NCBI GenBank assembly: GCA_035412805.1 | Contig: DAONVO010000042.1 | Location: forward strand, 1-18,096 | Reading direction: 5' to 3' | Length of the DNA stretch: 18,096 nt | From: DTU018 sp029550685 | GTDB lineage: Bacteria > Bacillota > Syntrophomonadia > Syntrophomonadales > Syntrophomonadaceae | In this document: positions 13,721 to 18,096 of the stretch, piece after piece | How the letters are laid out: each line of letters starts with the position of its first letter | Numbering within the stretch: the stretch's first letter is position 1 | The notes under the pieces: model-generated | What the model saw: only the letters and a program-made list of their open reading frames with translations | What the model was told of the DNA's origin: nothing | Database searches by the model: none | Made by a program: the position numbers and the translations under genes

Positions 13721-14394
13721 TATCTGTCTGCCTCCTCCACAACTTTTTGGGGTGGTCTTTTCTTGGCTTCCGGCAGGATTTCACCCCGGTTGATCCATAC
13801 CTTAACGCCGATCTTACCATAAGTAGTATTGGCTTCGGCAAACCCGTAGTCAATATCAGCTCTCAGGGTATGCAGTGGCACTTTGCCTTCGGCGCTCCAT
13901 TCGGAACGGGCAATTTCTGCTCCGCCTAACCGTCCTGATACCATGATCCTGGCACCTACGCCGCCGGCGCGCATGATACGTCCCAAAGCCTGCTTAGTAG
14001 CCCGCCGGAATGATACTCTTTTCTCCAACTGCTGGGCAATATTTTCGGCCATAATTTGCGCATCCAATTCCGGTTTCTTAATCTCCTGAATATTGACACT
14101 GACATTCTTGCCAGTCATTTTCGTTAATTGGTCCTTTAACACTTCTACTTCCGTACCGCCGCGGCCAATTATAATACCAGGCTTGGCAGTATGGATAGTA
14201 ACCCTCATGCGGTTGCCGGTGCGTTGAATCTCCACTTTGGAAACTCCAGCCAGATAAAACTTGTCTTTTATAAACTTGCGAACCTTAAAGTCCTCGTGGA
14301 CCAGATCCACGTAGTCCCGGTCGGCATACCAGTTAGAATCCCAGTCCCGGATTATGCCAATGCGAAAACCTTTTGGATGTACCTTTTGACCCAC
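13720..14394 (-). CDS. rpsC: 30S ribosomal protein S3
   Basis: S3 lines the mRNA entry channel with S4 and S5 and has helicase-related function. The 224-residue protein begins MGQKVHPKGFRIGIIRDWDS. The KH domain carries GIIIGRGG near residues 73-80, and the C-terminal domain reads GRLGGAEIARSEWSAEG and GVKVWINRGEILPEAKK. The start is GTG, overlapping the rplV TAG by one base (TAGTG). It overlaps rplP by one base at its end. Confidence 0.98.
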   Translation of the reverse strand: MGQKVHPKGFRIGIIRDWDSNWYADRDYVDLVHEDFKVRKFIKDKFYLAGVSKVEIQRTGNRMRVTIHTAKPGIIIGRGGTEVEVLKDQLTKMTGKNVSVNIQEIKKPELDAQIMAENIAQQLEKRVSFRRATKQALGRIMRAGGVGARIMVSGRLGGAEIARSEWSAEGKVPLHTLRADIDYGFAEANTTYGKIGVKVWINRGEILPEAKKRPPQKVVEEADR

Positions 14395-14735
14395 TATTTA
14401 ACCTCCCTTTCCCGCACTACAACCGTGATGTGGCTGGTCCTGTGCCGGCGTATATCAGCTCTTCCATAAGCACGAGGCTGCATACGTTTAATAATTGGTC
14501 CTTCATCAACATAAATTTCTGAAACATAGAGCGCATCGGTATCCATATCGTAATTGTGCTCTGCGTTAGCAATGGCCGACTTTAATACTTTACTGATCAT
14601 GGGAGCGGACTTTTTATTGGTATACCGTAAGATACCTACTGCCTCATCCACATCCTTGCCCCGGATCAGGTCGGCCACCTGACGGGCCTTAAAAGGGGAA
14701 ACCCTCAAATATCGAGCAATGGCTCTGGCTTCCAT
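14394..14735 (-). CDS. rplV: 50S ribosomal protein L22
   Basis: L22 touches all domains of 23S rRNA, and its long beta hairpin lines the exit tunnel where macrolides bind. The 113-residue product has ARYLRVSPFKARQVADLIRG at the N-terminus. The hairpin tip region reads KRMQPRAYGRADIRRHRTSH, followed by ITVVVRE. ATG at 14735 follows AAGGAGG by 10 nt. It lies 18 nt after rpsS and overlaps rpsC by one base. Confidence 0.98.
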   Translation of the reverse strand: MEARAIARYLRVSPFKARQVADLIRGKDVDEAVGILRYTNKKSAPMISKVLKSAIANAEHNYDMDTDALYVSEIYVDEGPIIKRMQPRAYGRADIRRHRTSHITVVVREREVK

Positions 14736-14753
14736 GTGTCCTGATCCTCCTTC

Positions 14754-15038
14754 CTATCTGGACCGGCTGGTTTTTTCATTTTTGCCAGCGTGTCCGCGGT
14801 ACGTTCTGGTAGGAGCAAACTCGCCCAGCTTCATTCCTACCATGTCTTCGGTAATATAGACAGGCACGTGGCGGCGCCCATCATGAACAGCTAATGTATG
14901 GCCCACCATCTGAGGCATGATGGTGGAACGGCGGGACCAGGTTTTAATAACCTTTTTCTGTCCCGTTTCATTCATATTTTCAACTTTGGCTAAGAGTTTA
15001 GGATCACAGTATGGTCCTTTTTTCAGCGACCTAGTCAA
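14754..15038 (-). CDS. rpsS: 30S ribosomal protein S19
   Basis: S19 lies in the 30S head beside S13 and contacts the A-site finger of the large subunit. The 94-residue product begins MTRSLKKGPYCDPKLLAKVE and contains TWSRRSTIMPQMVGHTLAVH and LGEFAPTRTYRGHAGK. The start codon is TTG at 15038, 8 nt after AGGAGG. It lies 14 nt after rplB and 18 nt before rplV. Confidence 0.98.
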   Translation of the reverse strand: MTRSLKKGPYCDPKLLAKVENMNETGQKKVIKTWSRRSTIMPQMVGHTLAVHDGRRHVPVYITEDMVGMKLGEFAPTRTYRGHAGKNEKTSRSR

Positions 15039-15052
15039 TTCTAAGACCTCCT

Positions 15053-15877
15053 TTACTTCCGTTTCCGGACGATCATCTTATCGGAAGGCTTTTTCTTACG
15101 AGTCTTGCCGCCGATAGCGATCTTACCCCAAGGGGACACCGGGTACTTGCGTCCAATAGGTGCACGACCCTCACCACCGCCATGAGGATGATCCACCGGA
15201 TTCATTACTGATCCGCGCACAGTCGGGCGAATCCCCATCCAGCGAGAACGGCCGGCTTTACCTATGGTAATGTTCTCATTCTCCAGATTACCTACCTGGC
15301 CAATGGTTGCCCGGCAGTTAAGATGGACCAGGCGAACTTCACCGGAAGGAAGGCGAACATGAGCATAGTCACCTTCTTTAGCCATGAGCTGGGCAACTGC
15401 TCCAGCCGCCCGGACCAGCTGACCGCCCTTGCCGGGGCGCAGTTCGATATTGTGTATCAGAGTACCAACCGGTATAGCTCTTAACGGAAGTGTGTTTCCG
15501 GTCTTAATATCGGCATTGGCTCCCGAAACTACCACATCGCCAACTTTAAGATTGTCGGGAGCAATTATATAAGCTTTATGCCCATCTGCATAGTGCAACA
15601 GAGCAATATTAGCTGAGCGGTTAGGATCATATTCAATTGCTGCCACCTTGGCAGGAACATCATCTTTTACGCGTTTAAAGTCCACTAAACGGTACAGGCG
15701 TTTGTGCCCGCCACCGCGATGCCGAACTGTCATACGCCCTTGGGCGTTTCGTCCGCCCGTGCTTTTCAGCCGTACGGTCAGTCTCTTCTCAGGTTCGGTT
15801 TTGGTTATTTCATCAAAAGGCAGAACCGTCATATGACGCCTGCTGGGCGTAGTGGGTTTATATGATTTAATAGCCAT
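15053..15877 (-). CDS. rplB: 50S ribosomal protein L2
   Basis: L2 binds 23S rRNA next to the peptidyl-transferase centre and is needed for subunit joining. The 274-residue product starts MAIKSYKPTTPSRRHMTVLP and has GRMTVRHRGGGHKRLYR in the N-terminal OB fold. Near the C-terminus is VMNPVDHPHGGGEGRAPIG, which holds the conserved histidine implicated in activity. It ends in a very basic tail, KKKPSDKMIVRKRK. ATG at 15877 follows AAGGAGG by about 10 nt, and rplW ends 32 nt upstream. Confidence 0.98.
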   Translation of the reverse strand: MAIKSYKPTTPSRRHMTVLPFDEITKTEPEKRLTVRLKSTGGRNAQGRMTVRHRGGGHKRLYRLVDFKRVKDDVPAKVAAIEYDPNRSANIALLHYADGHKAYIIAPDNLKVGDVVVSGANADIKTGNTLPLRAIPVGTLIHNIELRPGKGGQLVRAAGAVAQLMAKEGDYAHVRLPSGEVRLVHLNCRATIGQVGNLENENITIGKAGRSRWMGIRPTVRGSVMNPVDHPHGGGEGRAPIGRKYPVSPWGKIAIGGKTRKKKPSDKMIVRKRK

Positions 15878-15909
15878 TTGCGTATTCCCTCCTTATAACG
15901 GCTAAAGCC

Positions 15910-16197
15910 TTACATTCCCTCGAAGATCCGGATCTTGTGGCCGGACTTCAGAGTTACGATGGCCTTTTTCCGTGCGGGGGTCCGCCCCACAAACCGCCCC
16001 ATGCGTTTAGGTTTGCCTTTCAAATTCATGGTGCGTACGGACTCGACCTTGACATTAAAAATGTTTTCAATAGCATTTTTTACTTCGGTCTTAGTAGCTC
16101 TTTTATCAACTATAAAGGTGTATTTATTATCCGCCAGCAGGTTCATAGACTTCTCTGTTACCACCGGGCGAATGATAATATCGCGATAGTCTCTCAT
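15910..16197 (-). CDS. rplW: 50S ribosomal protein L23
   Basis: L23 sits at the tunnel exit and is the main docking site of trigger factor and SRP. The 95-residue product begins MRDYRDIIIRPVVTEKSMNL and has the conserved NKYTFIVDKRATKTEVKNAI and GRTPARKKAIVTLKSGHKI. The ATG shares one base with the rplD stop (TAATG), and GAGGAGG in the last rplD codons, about 10 nt upstream, serves as its ribosome binding site. Confidence 0.98.
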   Translation of the reverse strand: MRDYRDIIIRPVVTEKSMNLLADNKYTFIVDKRATKTEVKNAIENIFNVKVESVRTMNLKGKPKRMGRFVGRTPARKKAIVTLKSGHKIRIFEGM

Positions 16198-16820
16198 TAT
16201 GCGAATACCTCCTCTACCCTGGCTACAGCGTCTTTAGTAATAAGTAGGGTGTCATAATGCAACAGGTCGTAAACATTAATGAAGTCTACTGGCAATGGTT
16301 TTACCCCGGGTATATTCCGTGCGGATTTAGTTACATTCCCATCTCCATCAGCGATCACGACCAGGGTTTTCTTACCGGCATTGAGGGCTTTTAGGGTTTC
16401 AACCATAAGCCGGGTTTTGGGTTCAGCAAAAGTCAATTCATCAACCACGATGATACTTTGTTCTTTAACTTTAGTAGATAACGCGGACCTCATGGCCAGT
16501 CTTCTCACTTTGCGCGGCAGTCTATACGAGTAATCCCGGGGGTGGGGTCCAAATACAACTCCTCCTCCGGTCCACAAGGGATTGCGAGTGCTGCCGACGC
16601 GGGCACGTCCGGTTCCCTTCTGACGCCAGGGTTTGCGTCCTCCTCCTCTTACATCAGCGCGGGTTTTGGTAGATGCGGTTCCAACTCTTTTATTGGCCAT
16701 TTGCATTTTTACAAAATCATACAAAACCGCTTTATTGGGTTCGATGCCGAAAACACTGTCATTGAGTTCCAGCTCCCCGACCTGGGCCCCGCTCATGTTA
16801 TATAATGGAACTTTGGGCAT
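16197..16820 (-). CDS. rplD: 50S ribosomal protein L4
   Basis: L4 lines the exit tunnel with L22; in Escherichia coli it also represses the S10 operon through its leader RNA. The 207-residue product begins MPKVPLYNMSGAQVGELELN. The extended tunnel loop, rich in Arg and Gly, includes GGGRKPWRQKGTGRARVGST and WTGGGVVFGPHPRDYSYRLP. ATG at 16820 is 9 nt after AAGGAGG. It lies 28 nt after rplC. Whether L4 acts on the stems around rpsJ here is unknown. Confidence 0.98.
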   Translation of the reverse strand: MPKVPLYNMSGAQVGELELNDSVFGIEPNKAVLYDFVKMQMANKRVGTASTKTRADVRGGGRKPWRQKGTGRARVGSTRNPLWTGGGVVFGPHPRDYSYRLPRKVRRLAMRSALSTKVKEQSIIVVDELTFAEPKTRLMVETLKALNAGKKTLVVIADGDGNVTKSARNIPGVKPLPVDFINVYDLLHYDTLLITKDAVARVEEVFA

Positions 16821-16848
16821 CTGGCTTAAACCTCCTTCGACGTAACAA

Positions 16849-17484
16849 CTAAGCTTTCGCGGAATTCTTTATTAGTACAAGACCTTTTTTGGGCCCTGGA
16901 ATAGAACCTTTTATCAGGATCAAGTTGCGTTCCGGATAGACTTTTACCACCTTCAGACCCTGCACCGTGACCCGTTCTCCACCCAGTCTGCCAGGGAGTT
17001 TCCGGCCCTTAAACACCCGAGCCGGTCCTTTCGCTCCCAGAGAACCTGGCCGGCGATGATATTTGGAACCGTGGCCCATGGAACCCCGGGCAAAATTGTG
17101 CCTTTTCACAGCTCCGGCAAATCCTTTGCCTTTGGAGGTGCCTACCACATCAACTATATCTCCGGGTGCAAAAACGTCCACCTTAATGTCCTGTCCGATT
17201 TCATACTCATCAATATTCTCCATCCGAAATTCCCGGATGAACCGCAGGGGTTTTACATTAGCCTTCTTAAAATGGCCTTTTAACGGTTGGTTAACTCGAT
17301 TCTCTTTCAGGTTGCCAAAGCCTACCTGAATGGCATTGTACCCATCAGAGGCATGGTTTTTCTTCTGCAATACCGTGCAGGGGCCTGCTTCCACCACTGT
17401 CACCGGTACGGCTTGGCCTTGTTCGTCGAAGATCTGGGTCATGCCAATTTTTATGCCTAAAATTGCTTTTCGTACCTGTTTCAC
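16849..17484 (-). CDS. rplC: 50S ribosomal protein L3
   Basis: L3 is an early assembly protein whose long loop reaches the peptidyl-transferase centre. The 211-residue product begins MKQVRKAILGIKIGMTQIFD. The loop region reads KGFAGAVKRHNFARGSMGHG, followed by SKYHRRPGSLGA. The C-terminus has PERNLILIKGSIPGPKKG. GTG at 17484 follows AGGAGG by 8 nt. A 137-nt spacer separates it from rpsJ, much longer than the other gaps inside the operon. Confidence 0.98.
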   Translation of the reverse strand: MKQVRKAILGIKIGMTQIFDEQGQAVPVTVVEAGPCTVLQKKNHASDGYNAIQVGFGNLKENRVNQPLKGHFKKANVKPLRFIREFRMENIDEYEIGQDIKVDVFAPGDIVDVVGTSKGKGFAGAVKRHNFARGSMGHGSKYHRRPGSLGAKGPARVFKGRKLPGRLGGERVTVQGLKVVKVYPERNLILIKGSIPGPKKGLVLIKNSAKA

Positions 17485-17621
17485 CTTGGTTACCTCCTGT
17501 TGAGTTTTCTCTCAGCGATTGGTTGGAAGTGGGGTATCCAACATCACTTCTAAATTAATTACCGGATTTACTGCCTTAAGGCCCTTACTGCCCACTAACC
17601 TCTCAGCACCGGTCCTCAACC
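17485..17621 (-). ncRNA. Structured rpsJ-rplC spacer, candidate cis-regulatory RNA
   Basis: Apart from the rplC ribosome binding site this 137-nt spacer has no gene. On the RNA strand GTTGAG at its 5' end (17620-17615) can pair with CTCAAC just before AGGAGG (17504-17499), ACCGG (17613-17609) with CCGGT (17565-17561), and GTTGGA with TCCAAC (17542-17537 with 17527-17522). A second hairpin, GAAGTG with CACTTC (17550-17545 with 17531-17526), excludes the last. Direct repeats GCTGAGAG and GGCAGTAA are also present. Stems of 5-6 bp can arise by chance, so function is unproven. Confidence 0.35.
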
Positions 17622-17933
17622 TTACAGCTTAATTTCGATGTCGACACCGGAGGGAAGATCAAGGTGCATCAAGGCATCAATGGTCTTCGGATTCGGATCG
17701 AGAATATCGATTAGCCGTTTGTGAGTCCGGATTTCAAACTGCTCCCGAGAGTCCTTGTTTACATGGGGAGAACGTAAAATGGTATAAACACTCTTCTGGG
17801 TTGGCAGGGGAATAGGTCCTGATACACTAGATCCGTTTTTCCTGGCTGTTTCTACGATTTTCTGCGATGACTGGTCCAGAAGTTTGTGGTCAAAAGCTTT
17901 CAACCGTATGCGCACTTTTTGTTGGCCGCTCAC
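17622..17933 (-). CDS. rpsJ: 30S ribosomal protein S10
   Basis: S10 is part of the 30S head; together with NusB it also acts in transcription antitermination. I start at GTG 17933, 11 nt after AAGGAGG, giving 103 residues that begin MSGQQKVRIRLKAFDHKLLD, the usual N-terminus. An ATG at 17969 would put that ribosome binding site inside the gene and add 12 atypical residues. The conserved SGPIPLPTQKSVYTILRSPH and FEIRTHKRLIDI are intact. It opens the S10 block after tuf. Confidence 0.97.
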   Translation of the reverse strand: MSGQQKVRIRLKAFDHKLLDQSSQKIVETARKNGSSVSGPIPLPTQKSVYTILRSPHVNKDSREQFEIRTHKRLIDILDPNPKTIDALMHLDLPSGVDIEIKL

Positions 17934-17980
17934 TCTTGCTAAAACCTCCTTAAAAACAATGACATTCAATATACACGCCT

Positions 17981-18027
17981 CCGGGTGTTTGGCGGTGAGA
18001 ACACCAGCGTTTTCACCGCCTACCCGG
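17981..18027 (-). promoter_or_regulatory. Long hairpin between tuf and rpsJ
   Basis: The spacer holds an inverted repeat. GGCGGTGA (18020-18013 on the RNA strand) pairs with TCACCGCC (17998-17991). An outer CCGGGT (18027-18022) pairs with ACCCGG (17986-17981), separated by one base on one side and four on the other. No U-run follows, so it is not a standard intrinsic terminator. It may be an attenuator, an RNA-processing stem or a ribosomal-protein binding site. It ends about 30 nt before the rpsJ Shine-Dalgarno. I see no convincing promoter in the 107-nt spacer. Confidence 0.55.
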
Positions 18028-18040
18028 CTTAGCTACTACA

Positions 18041-18096
18041 TTATTCGATAGATGTTACCACACCTGCACCAACAGTACGGCCGCCTTCGCGAATAG
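18041..18096 (-). CDS. tuf: Elongation factor Tu, C-terminal end (partial)
   Basis: The last 18 codons of a gene cut by the window edge read IREGGRTVGAGVVTSIE before TAA. This is the near-invariant C-terminus of EF-Tu domain III; the usual ending is GAGVVTxIIE, so this one may be one residue shorter. EF-Tu delivers aminoacyl-tRNA to the ribosome. Its place before rpsJ matches the end of the str operon (rpsL-rpsG-fusA-tuf) in Firmicutes. The rest of the gene lies outside the window. Confidence 0.95.
   Translation of the reverse strand, partial: IREGGRTVGAGVVTSIE

Noticed and set aside
17934..18040. Promoter for the S10 block in the tuf-rpsJ spacer
   Set aside because: I found no TTGACA/TATAAT-like pair with 16-18 nt spacing on the minus strand; transcription may read through from the str operon.

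Overview
The window is the conserved S10-spc-alpha ribosomal protein supercluster, read entirely on the minus strand and so transcribed right to left. It begins with the last codons of tuf at the right edge and ends, past rplQ, in an energy-coupling factor (ECF) transporter module (ecfA1-ecfA2-ecfT) and a short repeat-bearing intergenic stretch at the left edge. I recognise 36 genes, including the small L36 gene. All reading frames look intact, and no rRNA, tRNA, CRISPR array or insertion sequence is present.

The organism is most likely a low-to-mid GC Firmicute of class Clostridia, possibly near Peptococcaceae or Syntrophomonadaceae. The reasons are the order tuf|rpsJ...rplO-secY-adk-map-[KOW protein]-infA-rpmJ-rpsM-rpsK-rpsD-rpoA-rplQ-ecfA1-ecfA2-ecfT, rpsD lying inside the alpha cluster, a KOW (L14e-like) protein between map and infA, the four-cysteine S14 and adenylate kinase, strong AGGAGG ribosome binding sites, and heavy use of GTG and TTG starts. 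This is inference from gene order and motifs; no search was run.

Layout in transcription order: tuf 3' end (18096-18041); a 107-nt spacer with a long hairpin; rpsJ; a 137-nt spacer with several possible stems; then rplC-rplD-rplW-rplB-rpsS-rplV-rpsC-rplP-rpmC-rpsQ (S10 block), rplN-rplX-rplE-rpsN-rpsH-rplF-rplR-rpsE-rpmD-rplO-secY-adk-map (spc block), KOW protein-infA-rpmJ-rpsM-rpsK-rpsD-rpoA-rplQ (alpha block), ecfA1-ecfA2-ecfT, and 147 nt of non-coding sequence. Most spacers are 3-35 nt, and several neighbours overlap by 1 nt (TAATG, TAGTG or TGATG) or by 14 nt, as expected for translational coupling.

The genes build the ribosome (S10 to L17), start translation (IF-1), process and export its products (methionine aminopeptidase, SecY), supply RNA polymerase alpha, balance adenylates (Adk), and take up vitamins or metal ions through the shared ECF energising module.

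Most of the window is ordinary. The points that deserve a second look are the ECF ATPase pair, whose non-canonical residues all fall in one of the two composite ATP sites; an ecfT gene whose best ribosome binding site points to an ATT start; structured spacers either side of rpsJ; and a dispersed GTCATTGCGAGGAGC-type repeat after ecfT.
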